Shown here: positions 24,208 through 33,388 of the stretch, one piece after another
Position numbering within the stretch: position 1 is the first letter of the stretch
Layout of the letters: every line of letters starts with the position of its first letter
NCBI RefSeq assembly: GCF_000753865.1
Contig: NZ_JQFW01000004.1
Location: 85,860-149,859 of the forward strand
Origin: Alteromonas sp. LOR
GTDB taxonomy: Bacteria > Pseudomonadota > Gammaproteobacteria > Enterobacterales > Alteromonadaceae
Length of the DNA: 64,000 nt
Reading direction: 5' to 3'
Made by a program: the position numbers and the translations under genes
Notes under the pieces: generated by a model
The model's database searches: none
Seen by the model: only the letters and a program-made list of their open reading frames with translations
What the model was told of the DNA's origin: nothing

Positions 24208-25284
24208 CTAACGTTGATTGAAAGGAAGGGGTTTAATACTGTCTACCAATCTTCCATCGTTCACCGCTTCCATAAAGTACTCCCCCAACCTATCGGTTTC
24301 GCTTAGTACAGTTTGCCAGTATTTTATGCGCGTAGGCGCATCGAGCACTTCAAAGTCTTTCCTATCAGGTATCTTGCCGTACGGCAGTTTTGCAACAAAC
24401 GATGGTGAGGGCACTAGCATTACTACATTATCGTAGCTTGAACGGTGAGGTACCCTGCGCTTTAAGCCCTTATCGAACCATCCAGGTATAGGTTTGTTGT
24501 AAAAGTGAGGATATAAAACCAAGCCTTCATCGGGGCCAAAAGACACGTCAAAATGATAGTCGATTATACCGCCGTCTCTGTACATGCCTACTGGCGCGCC
24601 CTCAATTTCTCTCACCCCTTCAATGACAATGGGGATAGACCCTGAAGCTAAGAGTGCGCTATGAATATTCCCTTCAGTAAGAGAATGGAAATGAGATGGC
24701 ATACCGTATGGGTCGGTAATGGTTAATTGGCTGTTGGGCGAAGAAAACACGTACCGCTCGTAAAGCTTTGCTAAGTTCTTGCGGCTGACCGTATTGGCCG
24801 CTGCGCTCATGGCAAGACCCGAGAGCTGTTGCAATTTACTTTCAAACCGTGTGGCACCCAAGCATTTAGCCACAATTAAGTGGGCTTTGAATCGCTCATT
24901 GGCCAGCACTTCTTGCTTGCCCTTGTCGCTGACCATTTCTTTTAAAAGATCTTCTGCTTTCGCCGTAATCTCTCGCGCCGTTGGCTTATTGCTGCTGTAG
25001 GTAGTGGTAGAGTATGACTGTGCCAGCCTGTTTATGGCAGCAAGCGGATCGTTTTGTACTGCGCAGATTGCGCGAAACGCACCTGCCGACGAACCTATAA
25101 CATGAATTTGATGCTGAACATTGGCAAACCATTCAGGGAATAAAACTCTGTCTAAACCAGCTAGCGAAAACCATTTCGGGCCGCCTGAAGCGCCTAAAAA
25201 GTAACTAAACAATTCAGGGCGGAAACCATTTTTTAAAATTGTTTCGTGTGCTTTTTTACCTGCATATACTTCTAATGGTGCCAC
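24208..25284 (-). CDS. Patatin-like phospholipase family protein
   Basis: 358 residues. The oxyanion-hole glycine run 'LGASGGPKW', the nucleophile elbow 'GSSAG' and the aspartate of the dyad in 'YRDGGIIDYH' are all present in the right order, so it should be an active serine hydrolase acting on lipids or acyl esters. There is no signal peptide; it is probably cytoplasmic or membrane-associated. It is a single gene next to the tRNA and reads toward it. Substrate unknown. Confidence 0.85.
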   Translation of the reverse strand: MAPLEVYAGKKAHETILKNGFRPELFSYFLGASGGPKWFSLAGLDRVLFPEWFANVQHQIHVIGSSAGAFRAICAVQNDPLAAINRLAQSYSTTTYSSNKPTAREITAKAEDLLKEMVSDKGKQEVLANERFKAHLIVAKCLGATRFESKLQQLSGLAMSAAANTVSRKNLAKLYERYVFSSPNSQLTITDPYGMPSHFHSLTEGNIHSALLASGSIPIVIEGVREIEGAPVGMYRDGGIIDYHFDVSFGPDEGLVLYPHFYNKPIPGWFDKGLKRRVPHRSSYDNVVMLVPSPSFVAKLPYGKIPDRKDFEVLDAPTRIKYWQTVLSETDRLGEYFMEAVNDGRLVDSIKPLPFNQR

Positions 25285-25320
25285 TGGTTTTCCTGTTCTG
25301 ATTTTTACAGCTACCGCACC

Positions 25321-25415
25321 GTGTTTTGTGCTGCGCTTTTTACTGTGTTCCGTGCTGCGCTTTTTGCCGTGTTTAGTGAGTGCTGTGCTGTATTTTGTGC
25401 TTTACTGCATTTTGA
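25321..25415. repeat. Degenerate tandem repeat, period about 24 bp
   Basis: Two 24-bp units (25321-25344 and 25345-25368) share GTGTT..GTGCTGCGCTTTTT and differ at a few bases; two weaker units follow. The array lies just upstream of the patatin gene and downstream of the MarR gene. It looks like a decayed local duplication. Confidence 0.65.
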
Positions 25416-25503
25416 ACACAAATTACCAGTTAACCTGTTAAAAGTAACCGTTTTACCTCACAGAATGTCACTTGTCCTACCACGCTATTTCGGCACCAAG
25501 CCT

Positions 25504-25920
25504 TTACTTTTGTTGGGTTAAGCTATTTATCACTTTTAAAAATATGTGGTACTCATCGTCAGTGATATTTTCTAATCTGTCTGTTTGCCACTTCGCAACT
25601 AATGGCGTAAGCGCGTTGTAAGTACGCACTCCTTCTGCAGACAACGATATGTTGATAGCTCGCTTATCATTTTCATTCGTTTCGCGAACAATCAGCTGCT
25701 TACTCTCCAATTGCTGAAGCGCTCTACTGGTTTTGACTTTGTCTAAACGAGTGGCAACTGCAATATGCTTTGATGTTAACGACATCGCATTACCTAGCGT
25801 AGCGAGCACGCGCCATTCTGGCATAGTTAACCCATAGGGCTTGTATACCGTAGCGAGTGATTCACTTAAATCACTGGATAACATAGCGACCTTATAGGCG
25901 AGCATATCGTTTAACTGCAC
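25504..25920 (-). CDS. MarR-family transcriptional regulator
   Basis: 138 residues with the winged helix of MarR: 'LTMPEWRVLATLGNAMSLTS', recognition region 'ATRLDKVKTSRALQQLE', and the wing 'LIVRETNENDKRAINISLS' containing the DxR motif. It is divergent from hmgA with about 280 bp between. MarR-type regulators of homogentisate genes are known in related bacteria, so it may control hmgA and hpd (inference). Confidence 0.9.
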   Translation of the reverse strand: MQLNDMLAYKVAMLSSDLSESLATVYKPYGLTMPEWRVLATLGNAMSLTSKHIAVATRLDKVKTSRALQQLESKQLIVRETNENDKRAINISLSAEGVRTYNALTPLVAKWQTDRLENITDDEYHIFLKVINSLTQQK

Positions 25921-26202
25921 GGGTAACTTCCTTACATTTATCGCTTCTTATAAAAGCTGTCTGGGTACATAAATAGCGCATCTAACATGTAAACTAATCG
26001 GCACAATTTGCGGTTAAGTTCAGGCGCTAATCTGCATTCACATTTGATTTACATAGTTGTACGTTCTAGCCTAAACAAATTAGTTTCATTTGTAACTACT
26101 TTCGTAAACAGTTTCTTTAGCAAGCGTTAAGCGCAAAAAATTAACGGCAAAGCCTTTTTTTAAGCGCTTTTGATTAGAGAAAAAGGGCAAGGAGTATTAT
26201 TG
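25921..26202. promoter_or_regulatory. Divergent marR/hmgA control region
   Basis: Possible operator elements are an inverted repeat ACAAAT-7-ATTTGT at 26075-26093 and AAACTAAT at 25991-25998 with its complement ATTAGTTT at 26079-26086. None is strong enough to name the binding protein. Confidence 0.35.
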
Positions 26203-27513
26203 GTGCAAGAATTGATGCAAAATCTAGAATACATGAGTGGGTTTAATAACGAGCACGAAACCGAAGCGCTCGCTGATGCGCTGCCAAAAGGTCAATTTAG
26301 CCCGCAAAAGGTAAGTTATAATCTTTATACAGAGCAGTTCAGCAGTACGGCTTTTACAGCGCCACGCCACTCTAATAGACGTAGTTGGACTTACAGAATT
26401 CGCCCCTCTATTGCGATGGGCGACTTCCTACCCTACTCTCAATCATTAATTAAAACCGGCCCCGAAACAGACATTCCCTGTCCGCCAAACGTATTGCGAT
26501 GGGATCCACTTCCGCTACCAGAAACACAGACCGACTTTATCGACGGGCTTATTACCGTAGGCACTAATGGCGATGCAAAGGTGCAAACCGGCATGGGTAT
26601 CCACTGCTATTGTGCCAATGCATCTATGGGAAATCGCGTCTTCTACTCTTCAGACGGCGAAATGTTGTTTGTTCCTCAACAGGGCATTCTGTATGTAAAG
26701 ACTGAGTTTGGTAGGCTAACCGCGGCTCCGGGTGAGATAATGGTTATCCCTCGCGGGGTGCGTTTTTCGGTGGACGTTGCCGAAAACGACCCGGTTCGTG
26801 GCTACATTTGCGAAAACTACGGGCACCCGTTTGTATTGCCTGAGCGTGGACCGGTGGGCGCAAATGGATATTCAAACCAACGAGACTTCTTATATCCAAC
26901 TGCATGGTTTGAAGATAAAGACACACCGCATACTGTGATCAATAAGTTTTGCGGTAACTTATTTGCTGCCGAGCTCGACCATTCTCCCTTTGATGTGGTT
27001 GCCTGGGTTGGCAACTCTGCCCCCTATAAGTACGACCTTGCTAATTTCAACGTGATGAACACGGTAAGTTTCGATCATCCAGACCCGTCTATTTTTACCG
27101 TGCTTACCTCACCCTCTGAATTAGAGGGCACGGCAAATGTAGATTTCGTTATCTTTCCACCGCGCTGGATGGTGGCAGAGCACACTTTCAGACCCCCTTA
27201 TTACCATAGAAACGTGATGAGTGAATTTATGGGGTTAATTGAGGGCACCTACGACGCGAAAGAACATGGTTTTGTGCCTGGAGGTATGAGTCTTCACAAC
27301 TGTATGACACCTCATGGTCCTGAGGCAGAAGTGTTCGAAAAAGCCTCTAATACTGATTTGTTACCCCAACAATATAAAGATACATTGGCATTTATGTTCG
27401 AATCTCGATTCCCCATAGCGCCCTCGGCCTATGCGATGCAAACTCCTCTACGTCAAAAAGACTACATAGGGTGCTGGAAGGGGTTAAAGAAATACTTTGA
27501 TGGCACACGCTAA
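26203..27513 (+). CDS. hmgA: Homogentisate 1,2-dioxygenase
   Basis: The GTG at 26203 is preferred because GGAG stands eight bases upstream; the frame is open from a TTG at 26170, and ATG 26215 is possible. The product is about 436 residues, close to the family length. It opens the aromatic ring of homogentisate to maleylacetoacetate using Fe(II). The iron ligands are in 'YYHRNVMSEFMGLIEG' (His, Glu) and 'HNCMTPHGPEAE' (His). The N-terminus 'YMSGFNNEHETEALADALPK' is diagnostic. hpd, the preceding pathway step, follows after 330 bp on the same strand. Confidence 0.96.
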   Translation: MQELMQNLEYMSGFNNEHETEALADALPKGQFSPQKVSYNLYTEQFSSTAFTAPRHSNRRSWTYRIRPSIAMGDFLPYSQSLIKTGPETDIPCPPNVLRWDPLPLPETQTDFIDGLITVGTNGDAKVQTGMGIHCYCANASMGNRVFYSSDGEMLFVPQQGILYVKTEFGRLTAAPGEIMVIPRGVRFSVDVAENDPVRGYICENYGHPFVLPERGPVGANGYSNQRDFLYPTAWFEDKDTPHTVINKFCGNLFAAELDHSPFDVVAWVGNSAPYKYDLANFNVMNTVSFDHPDPSIFTVLTSPSELEGTANVDFVIFPPRWMVAEHTFRPPYYHRNVMSEFMGLIEGTYDAKEHGFVPGGMSLHNCMTPHGPEAEVFEKASNTDLLPQQYKDTLAFMFESRFPIAPSAYAMQTPLRQKDYIGCWKGLKKYFDGTR

Positions 27514-27842
27514 AAACCATTTAGTTTGAAACATCGAGGTAAAACCATTTAGTTGCAAAGAGTTCGGCAACAGTGTGGTGTGACTTTCTTGAACTTGATA
27601 CGCTGTATCAAAAAGTGAACACCACCAGCCTATATTCTTAGTTTAACTTATCCAATAAAATCAAGGTATTAATTACTATTTTCTGCCGCTAAGCGTTTGA
27701 TTAGACACAACTGAAAACTTATCGTTACAACCATGCTTTCCAATTGGAATACGCGTGTATCTCCTCACTATTGCTTGTCTTTTAACGTCGCGCTTACAAT
27801 CGAGTCACAATTACAAAAACACTTTGCTTAAGGAAAATACCC
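27514..27842. promoter_or_regulatory. hmgA-hpd intergenic region with inverted repeat
   Basis: A 14-bp word AAAACCATTTAGTT occurs twice (27513-27526 and 27541-27554). A perfect inverted repeat TTGATAC-GCT-GTATCAA at 27595-27611 could be an operator for hpd. No gene is present. AAGGAAAATACCC gives the hpd ribosome-binding site. Confidence 0.5.
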
Positions 27843-28916
27843 ATGGCAGATTTATTTGAAAACCCAATTGGTTTAGACGGGTTCGAATTTTTAGAATTCA
27901 CCGCGCCAGAGAAAGGTATTCTGGAACCAATGTTTGAAGCAATGGGCTTCACCCTTGTCGCTCGCCACAAGTCAAAAGACGTTGAGTTGTGGCGCCAGGG
28001 TGACATTAACCTTTTAAGCAACTACGAAAAAGACTGCCACGCGGCTTATTATGCTGAAGAGCATGGCCCATCAGCATGCGGAATGGCCTTTAGAGTGAAA
28101 GACTCACAAGTAGCATACAACGAAGTGCTAGAGCGCGGTGCGCAGCCTATGAATACATACACAGGCCCCATGGAATTGAAGCTTCCAGCCATTAAAGGCA
28201 TCGGCGGCGCCATGTTGTACCTCATAGACCGCTATAAAGGCGAGAACACAATTTACGACATCGACTTCAACTGGATTGAAGGCGTCGATCGCCATCCAGT
28301 TGGTTGTGGCTTCCATACGCTGGATCACCTTACCCACAACGTATATCGGGGCCGTATGGACTTTTGGGCAAACTTCTACGAGAAGTTATTTAACTTCCGT
28401 GAAATCCGTTACTTCGACATTAAAGGTGAATACACAGGGTTGTTATCTAAAGCCATGACGGCTCCAGACGGTAAAATTCGTATTCCGTTAAACGAAGAAG
28501 CCGTTGGCGGCGGCGGTCAAATTGAAGAATTCTTGATGAAGTACAACGGCGAAGGCATTCAGCATATTGCTTTTGCGTGTGACGATCTTGAAGTGTGCCT
28601 TGATAGGCTAAAAGCGCGAGGCATGAAATTTATGACGCCTCCGCCCAACACGTACTACGATATGCTAGAAGAGCGTCTACCCGGCCACGGTGAAAACGTA
28701 GAAGAACTGCAAAAGCGCGGTATCTTACTCGACGGTACCACAAAAGATGGTGAGCCTCGCCTGTTACTGCAAATATTCTCAGAGACCGTATTTGGGCCTG
28801 TGTTCTTTGAGTTTATTCAACGAAAAGAAGACGACGGCTTTGGCGAAGGTAACTTCAAAGCACTCTTTGAGTCTATTGAGCGCGACCAAGTTAGTCGCGG
28901 TGCGCTTAGTAAATAA
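27843..28916 (+). CDS. hpd: 4-hydroxyphenylpyruvate dioxygenase
   Basis: 357 residues, the bacterial length. It converts 4-hydroxyphenylpyruvate, from tyrosine transamination, to homogentisate. Two vicinal-oxygen-chelate halves are visible; the iron ligands are His in '[16 protein letters not shown]', His in '[11 protein letters not shown]' and Glu in '[12 protein letters not shown]'. With hmgA it forms the core of tyrosine and phenylalanine breakdown; maiA and fahA are not in the window. A terminator follows at 29051-29085. Confidence 0.96.
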   Translation: MADLFENPIGLDGFEFLEFTAPEKGILEPMFEAMGFTLVARHKSKDVELWRQGDINLLSNYEKDCHAAYYAEEHGPSACGMAFRVKDSQVAYNEVLERGAQPMNTYTGPMELKLPAIKGIGGAMLYLIDRYKGENTIYDIDFNWIEGVDRHPVGCGFHTLDHLTHNVYRGRMDFWANFYEKLFNFREIRYFDIKGEYTGLLSKAMTAPDGKIRIPLNEEAVGGGGQIEEFLMKYNGEGIQHIAFACDDLEVCLDRLKARGMKFMTPPPNTYYDMLEERLPGHGENVEELQKRGILLDGTTKDGEPRLLLQIFSETVFGPVFFEFIQRKEDDGFGEGNFKALFESIERDQVSRGALSK

Positions 28917-29014
28917 GAGCGGTTAAACAGCAAGAAAGAAGTGTAAAAGAACAACAATAAATAAGTGGGCGAGCGACATATAATCAAATAAAGGCTCAAT
29001 GCTCACATTAAAAA

Positions 29015-29033
29015 GCATGTGTTAAACACATGC
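29015..29033. repeat. Hairpin GCATGTGT-TAA-ACACATGC
   Basis: A perfect 8-bp stem between hpd and the convergent VOC gene, without a T run. It precedes the clear terminator and may help termination or stabilise the hpd mRNA end. Confidence 0.5.
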
Positions 29034-29050
29034 ATTAGGTGACTTTTAAA

Positions 29051-29085
29051 ACGGCGACTGAAGAAATTTCATTCGCCGTTTTTTT
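29051..29085 (+). terminator. Rho-independent terminator after hpd
   Basis: ACGGCGA (29051-29057) pairs with TCGCCGT (29073-29079), with inner CTGAA/TTTCA pairing, followed by seven T. Its right half overlaps the 3' end of the VOC gene on the other strand. Confidence 0.85.
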
Positions 29086-29428
29086 CATAAAGTGCACAAG
29101 CTGCGCCTGAAGGGTCTAGAATTGTGCAAAACCGATCCTCTCCGTGATGCTTTATCTCTCCTACTTGCTTGCCACCTTTTGTTTCAACGCTAGCTAACGA
29201 CTGTGTTAAATCATCCACCGTAAAGTAGTTTATCCAGCCTCCGGGTAAGTCGCTATTCACCCCTTTCTTGTGGCAAATACCGCCAATGGGCGTACCGTCG
29301 GCACTCATCATAACGTAGTCATTGTACCCGCCCATATCAATAGGCTCTTTTTTCCATCCCATTACTGATTCGTAAAAACTCACTAAATTCTCTGCGTGCT
29401 CTGTTGTAATATCACACCAACTAGACAT
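29069..29428 (-). CDS. VOC-family (glyoxalase/bleomycin resistance fold) protein
   Basis: 119 residues with the beta-alpha-beta-beta-beta halves of the vicinal-oxygen-chelate fold: 'DITTEHAENLVSFYESVMGW' and 'GGWINYFTVDDLTQSLASVE', ending 'FCTILDPSGAACALYE'. This branch (CFP-30 or glyoxalase-like) usually lacks a defined substrate. It converges with hpd but belongs to a different subgroup. No function beyond the fold can be given. Confidence 0.85.
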   Translation of the reverse strand: MSSWCDITTEHAENLVSFYESVMGWKKEPIDMGGYNDYVMMSADGTPIGGICHKKGVNSDLPGGWINYFTVDDLTQSLASVETKGGKQVGEIKHHGEDRFCTILDPSGAACALYEKNGE

Positions 29429-29914
29429 AGTTGTTCCTTATGCATTAACGCCGCTTTTTTAGGACACTGCTTTTGAGGGCAGTGCTTTTTAGAACGCTGC
29501 CTTTTGGAAGTAGAAGCCTAGCGACGAGGTCTAAATACTTATCAATAAGTGTAGCTTAGTTATGCCGTTTTTAGCGCGTGTTTTCAACAATGATCATTAA
29601 TGAGGTACCTGATGAAAACCACACAAAATCATAATGAAGAGGGACAATGTCAAGCTAAGAAATTGCAAAATATATAAACATTTTTGATTTTGCTTGTAGA
29701 CACAGCCTGTGGAAAATGCTTGTGAAACCTATAATGTTATCCACTGCACATTGTTTGTACAGTTTATTTTATTATTTATAATCAACAAGTTAAGACAAGA
29801 CCCCAAACTACTCAACAAACTTATCCACAGATTAAGTGGATAACACGTGACACTTAATCACAGTTAATGGTTTAATGTGGATATGTTGGAAGCATTCACG
29901 TTTTTTGATTATTC
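29429..29914. other. Long intergenic region with degenerate repeats and DnaA-box-like sites
   Basis: From 29450 to 29515 there are decayed repeats of the type ACTGCTTTTGAGGGCAGTG. A palindrome AATGATCATT is at 29589-29598. From 29700 onward DnaA-box-like sites flank an AT-rich tract (29762-29785); they are listed separately. No gene is supported. Confidence 0.7.
29708..29884. promoter_or_regulatory. Cluster of five DnaA-box-like sites
   Basis: Sites: TTTTCCACA (minus, 29708-29716), TTATCCACT (plus, 29737-29745), TTATCCACA (plus, 29821-29829, perfect), TTATCCACT (minus, 29835-29843) and ATATCCACA (minus, 29876-29884). Two fit the TTWTNCACA consensus exactly and three have one change. The third and fourth form an inverted pair. 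An AT-rich stretch lies between the second and third. The genes nearby are not those of oriC. Confidence 0.6.
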
Positions 29915-30304
29915 ATGCCTAAACAAACACTTTTAGTACACGACTCCTTATTCACTATTCACAGCTTAGATCCCGACACGAGCATTCCGTCTTCCGTGCT
30001 AAATAGCCCATTATTCTTTCTTGGAAAGACCGAAGACGAACTGTCTATTGTTGTTCCTGAATCGGTGGAAGTTGACTCCGTCGATAGCGATGAAAATTGG
30101 CGTGCACTCGAGTTACTCGGCCCACTTCACCTTTCAATGGTAGGTATTATGGCTGAGTTGGGACACGTGTTGGCGGCTGTAAAAGTTGCTATTTTTGTTG
30201 TTTCTACCTTCGACACCGACTTCTTTTTAGTAAAAGACAACAAACTTAATGATGCGGTAAAAGCATTAAAGAAAGCAGGCTATACCGTAAACGGAACTCA
30301 ATAA
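29915..30304 (+). CDS. ACT-domain protein (CASTOR/POLLUX-like)
   Basis: 129 residues. 'VPSVLNSPLFFLGKTEDELS'-like text (actual: SSVLNSPLFFLGKTEDELSI) and 'HLSMVGIMAELGHVLAAVKV' followed by 'VSTFDTDFFLVKDNKLNDAV' mark the paired ACT fold seen in small amino-acid-sensing proteins. A ligand is not evident. It is followed after two bases by the EIIA-like gene, so the two are co-translated, and it is preceded by the DnaA-box-like cluster. Confidence 0.8.
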   Translation: MPKQTLLVHDSLFTIHSLDPDTSIPSSVLNSPLFFLGKTEDELSIVVPESVEVDSVDSDENWRALELLGPLHLSMVGIMAELGHVLAAVKVAIFVVSTFDTDFFLVKDNKLNDAVKALKKAGYTVNGTQ

Positions 30305-30306
30305 CC

Positions 30307-30810
30307 GTGAAGAAAGGTCAGCTACTTTCTTCTCCCCCCGACACGTTTAAAAAGTCGTTCGACATTGCTTCTCCAGTGAGCGGACAAGTACAACCACTCA
30401 ACTCTATTGATGGTACGCTTTATACGCAGGGTTACTTTGGGCCCGGCGCCGTAATCAATGCACCGTCATCGAGTATTAAAGCGCCTTTTAATGGTATCTG
30501 CACGCGCGTTACGCCCCTAGATTACGCCATTGAAATTAAATCAAACGTAGGGTTGAAGTGCTTGATAAAGTTCGGAGAAAGCACCCAGCATCTTCACGGT
30601 GCTCAATTTAATTGTCACGTAAAGCGCGGTTCAACATTTAAAGCAGGTGCGGTATTATTTACCGTCAATACGGGTTGGCTTAAGCAGCAGGGCGTAAACA
30701 ATGTTTGTATTATGACGTTGCTCAACGCGAATGCGTTGCTAGGTGTTATGCCCACCACAAGAAAATATGTAGAAGCTGTTGAAGACCCATTACTCACCTT
30801 ATTTGTGTGA
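30307..30810 (+). CDS. EIIA-Glc-like (Crr-type) protein lacking both active-site histidines
   Basis: 167 residues starting with GTG two bases after the ACT gene. It aligns along its length with glucose-type PTS EIIA: 'SPVSGQVQPLNSI' against 'APLSGEIVNIEDV', then 'IKAPFNGICTRV', and 'CLIKFGESTQHLHG' against 'LFVHFGIDTVELKG'. The phosphorylated histidine (E. coli His90) is Lys88 here and its partner (His75) is Tyr73. It therefore cannot carry phosphate as EIIA does. The frame is intact and the fold residues are kept, so it may be a regulatory or binding derivative. Confidence 0.8.
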   Translation: MKKGQLLSSPPDTFKKSFDIASPVSGQVQPLNSIDGTLYTQGYFGPGAVINAPSSSIKAPFNGICTRVTPLDYAIEIKSNVGLKCLIKFGESTQHLHGAQFNCHVKRGSTFKAGAVLFTVNTGWLKQQGVNNVCIMTLLNANALLGVMPTTRKYVEAVEDPLLTLFV

Positions 30811-30894
30811 TGAGTTATTTTACTTCGCTCTTATCAATGGGCTTAGTGACGGTCTCAGTCCATCCATTATATTCAGAAGTACGGAATTAATATT

Positions 30895-31242
30895 ATGAGC
30901 ACAGTTATGTATGGTATTGCTAACTGCGACACCATTAAAAAAGCGAAAAAATGGTTAGCTGAAAAGGACATCGACTTTACTTTTCACGATTACCGAAAAG
31001 ACGGTGTTGATGCAGAGTTCTTGGCTCTTGCTGAGTCCCACCTGGGTTGGGAAGTGATGGTCAACAAACGCGGCACGACTTACAGACAGCTAGATGAGGC
31101 AGAGAAAGCGACTATCGACAAAGATAAGGCGCTGGCGCTTTTAGAACTTCATCCCGCAATGATTAAGCGCCCTATTTTAGTTAAGAACAATACGTTTCAT
31201 ATTGGTTTTAAACCTGCTCAGTACGAGGAAATATTTTGCTAA
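30895..31242 (+). CDS. yffB: ArsC/Spx-like reductase-fold protein (YffB type)
   Basis: 115 residues. '[16 protein letters not shown]' gives the thioredoxin-fold single-cysteine motif, and '[15 protein letters not shown]' and '[10 protein letters not shown]' are typical of the YffB branch of ArsC-like proteins. The position immediately before dapE (7-bp overlap) is the same as in E. coli. Arsenate reduction is not expected; it may be a glutathione-dependent thiol reductase. Confidence 0.88.
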   Translation: MSTVMYGIANCDTIKKAKKWLAEKDIDFTFHDYRKDGVDAEFLALAESHLGWEVMVNKRGTTYRQLDEAEKATIDKDKALALLELHPAMIKRPILVKNNTFHIGFKPAQYEEIFC

Positions 31243-32372
31243 ACGACTCCGTTATTGATATCGCTAAAAACCTGATTAATCGGCGCTCGGTTACACCAGA
31301 TGACGCAGGCTGTCAGGACGCAATGAAAGCATTTTTGGGCGAACTTGGTTTTGACAATGAAACTATGGTGTTCGACGACACCACTAATTTGTGGTCGAGA
31401 CGCAACTCTGAGGGGCCGCTATTTTGCTTTGCAGGACATACCGATGTGGTGCCAAGCGGACCTGAAAGCGCGTGGAAAACATCGCCCTTTGTTGCCACTG
31501 AAATAGATGGCTACCTTCACGGGCGCGGCGCGGCAGACATGAAAGGAAGTCTTGCGGCTATGCTTGTTGCCACTAGGGAGTTTGTTAACAAGTATCCTGA
31601 TCACAAGGGAAGTATTGCGTTTTTAATTACCAGTGATGAAGAAGGCCCTTTTATCAACGGCACAACCCGCGTCATTGATACCCTTGAAGCCCGCAATGAA
31701 AAAATTGACTGGTGTTTAGTCGGCGAGCCATCCTCTACCGATCATGTGGGTGATATCGTGAAAAACGGACGCCGTGGTTCTCTCACTGGCGATCTTATCG
31801 TAAAAGGTATTCAAGGCCACGTAGCTTACCCTCACCTTGCGAAAAACCCAGTGCACCTAGCGGCGGCGGCGCTTGATGAACTGGCTAAGTCCCATTGGGA
31901 TAACGGCAATGCATTTTTTCCGCCCACTAGCTTTCAAATCTCCAATATCCACGGCGGTACAGGCGCCGGTAATGTGATACCTGGTGAGCTTCACGTTTGT
32001 TTTAACTTCCGTTTTTCTACAGAAGTGACAAACGACATACTCATTGAGCGTACCAAAGCCATATTGGACAAACACGAGTTAGACTATGACATCAAGTGGA
32101 CCTTTAACGGACAGCCATTCCTTACCGACTCAGGTGCCCTACTTGAAGCCACTGAAGGCGCTATTGAATCAGTAAAAGGGAGCCCCACGGTGTTATCAAC
32201 TGCAGGCGGCACATCAGACGGCCGATTTATTGCGCCAACTGGCGCTCAAGTGATTGAGCTAGGCCCCGTTAACGCCACTATCCATAAGATAGATGAGTGC
32301 GTAAAAATGTCTGACCTTGAGCAACTCGCTGATATGTATTTTGGCATTCTCGAACGCCTGCTTGCCAACTAA
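31236..32372 (+). CDS. dapE: Succinyl-diaminopimelate desuccinylase
   Basis: 378 residues starting at TTG 31236, with GAGGA five bases upstream inside yffB. It removes succinate from N-succinyl-L,L-diaminopimelate in lysine and peptidoglycan-precursor synthesis. M20 zinc motifs are clear: '[16 protein letters not shown]', '[14 protein letters not shown]', '[13 protein letters not shown]' and '[20 protein letters not shown]'. Part of the run yffB-dapE-M15 peptidase, all overlapping. Confidence 0.95.
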   Translation: MLNDSVIDIAKNLINRRSVTPDDAGCQDAMKAFLGELGFDNETMVFDDTTNLWSRRNSEGPLFCFAGHTDVVPSGPESAWKTSPFVATEIDGYLHGRGAADMKGSLAAMLVATREFVNKYPDHKGSIAFLITSDEEGPFINGTTRVIDTLEARNEKIDWCLVGEPSSTDHVGDIVKNGRRGSLTGDLIVKGIQGHVAYPHLAKNPVHLAAAALDELAKSHWDNGNAFFPPTSFQISNIHGGTGAGNVIPGELHVCFNFRFSTEVTNDILIERTKAILDKHELDYDIKWTFNGQPFLTDSGALLEATEGAIESVKGSPTVLSTAGGTSDGRFIAPTGAQVIELGPVNATIHKIDECVKMSDLEQLADMYFGILERLLAN

Positions 32373-33055
32373 TGACTCGCAACATCACAGACCAACAGTG
32401 GCTAGGCCAGCAAAACCAAGACTTGGTTGATGCTGGTCATGGCCATTTGCTTCACCCTACCGTGAAATTAGCTTTTACCGCTATGCAGCAAAAAGCCCAT
32501 AGCGACGGTATCGACCTACAAATAGTCAGCAGCTTTCGCAGCTTTGAGCGCCAGCTTGCTATATTTAATAAAAAGTGGCGTGGTGAGACAATATTGCGCG
32601 ATGCAATCGGCGAAGTACTCGATAACACTTCGTTATCAAGTACCGATAAGCTGCACGCTATTTTGACATGGTCAGCATTACCCGGCGCCAGTCGCCATCA
32701 TTGGGGTACCGATTTAGATGTCTACGATAGAGAGTCGGTTCATCAATGGAACGGCTCCTTCGAGTTAGTGGAACAAGAATACCTGCCACAAGGGCCATGT
32801 TATGCACTTGCCTGCTGGCTTGAGGGTAATATGGCTGAGTTTGGCTTTTTTCGACCTTTTAGCGAAAATAAAGGAGGTGTTGCGCGAGAGCCTTGGCATT
32901 TAAGTCACAAAGCTGTTGCGACTGACTTTGAGCAGTCAAGAAGCATTGAAGCTTTCGCTAGCGCCCTAGAACAAAGCGACATGCTAGGTAAAGATACGGT
33001 ATTAGCTAATTTACCTTATTTATATAATCGCTATGTGCTTAATAACGGTTCATAA
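32372..33055 (+). CDS. M15-family D,D- or L,D-carboxypeptidase (VanY/LdcB-like)
   Basis: 227 residues, starting on the last base of dapE (TAATGA). Zinc ligands occur in 'LPGASRHHWGTDLDVYD' (His, Asp) and 'GVAREPWHLSH' (His), and the substrate loop 'IVSSFRSFERQLAIFNKKW' is typical. It has no signal peptide, so cytoplasmic recycling of cell-wall peptides is plausible, matching its coupling to diaminopimelate synthesis (inference). Confidence 0.85.
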   Translation: MTRNITDQQWLGQQNQDLVDAGHGHLLHPTVKLAFTAMQQKAHSDGIDLQIVSSFRSFERQLAIFNKKWRGETILRDAIGEVLDNTSLSSTDKLHAILTWSALPGASRHHWGTDLDVYDRESVHQWNGSFELVEQEYLPQGPCYALACWLEGNMAEFGFFRPFSENKGGVAREPWHLSHKAVATDFEQSRSIEAFASALEQSDMLGKDTVLANLPYLYNRYVLNNGS

Positions 33056-33126
33056 CGATGTGAAGCATCTCATTGCTGATACAAGCACTTTCCAATTTCA
33101 CATTCACTACATAACTGAGAGCTAGT

Positions 33127-33333
33127 ATGGACACAATTTGGGTAATCGTTATCGTTGTATTGGTATTAGGGGTGGTGGTTGGCAATATTACGTTATTAAA
33201 GTACAGCGCTAAATTTAAATTCCCAACACCGCCTAAGCCTGTTGATGATGACAAAACCAGTAAAGGGCCAGCTGGTAAATCAGAGGGTAAGAAAACGTCT
33301 AATGGATTTGATGATGAAGACGACGACTGGTAG
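33127..33333 (+). CDS. DUF2897-like small membrane protein
   Basis: 68 residues: one transmembrane helix at about 4-24, a short basic part, then a proline-lysine stretch and an acidic tail ending 'DDEDDDW'. Resembles the DUF2897 family of small inner-membrane proteins of unknown function. It is followed by a strong terminator. Confidence 0.7.
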   Translation: MDTIWVIVIVVLVLGVVVGNITLLKYSAKFKFPTPPKPVDDDKTSKGPAGKSEGKKTSNGFDDEDDDW

Positions 33334-33334
33334 C

Positions 33335-33363
33335 AAAAACGCTGCTTAGCAAGCAGCGTTTTT
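33335..33363. terminator. Bidirectional terminator
   Basis: AAAAACGCTGCTT and AAGCAGCGTTTTT pair perfectly around AGC. A and T runs on both sides allow termination of the plus-strand unit and of the convergent YbjQ-like gene. Confidence 0.9.
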
Positions 33364-33388
33364 TCAAACTAACGTGTTAATTTTCAGT

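Noticed and set aside
29708..29884. The chromosomal replication origin
   Set aside because: dnaA, dnaN, recF, gyrB, mnmG and rnpA are all absent nearby; the boxes are few and imperfect.
30307..30810. A pseudogene of crr
   Set aside because: The frame is intact, full length and tightly coupled to the preceding gene; only the active-site residues have changed.
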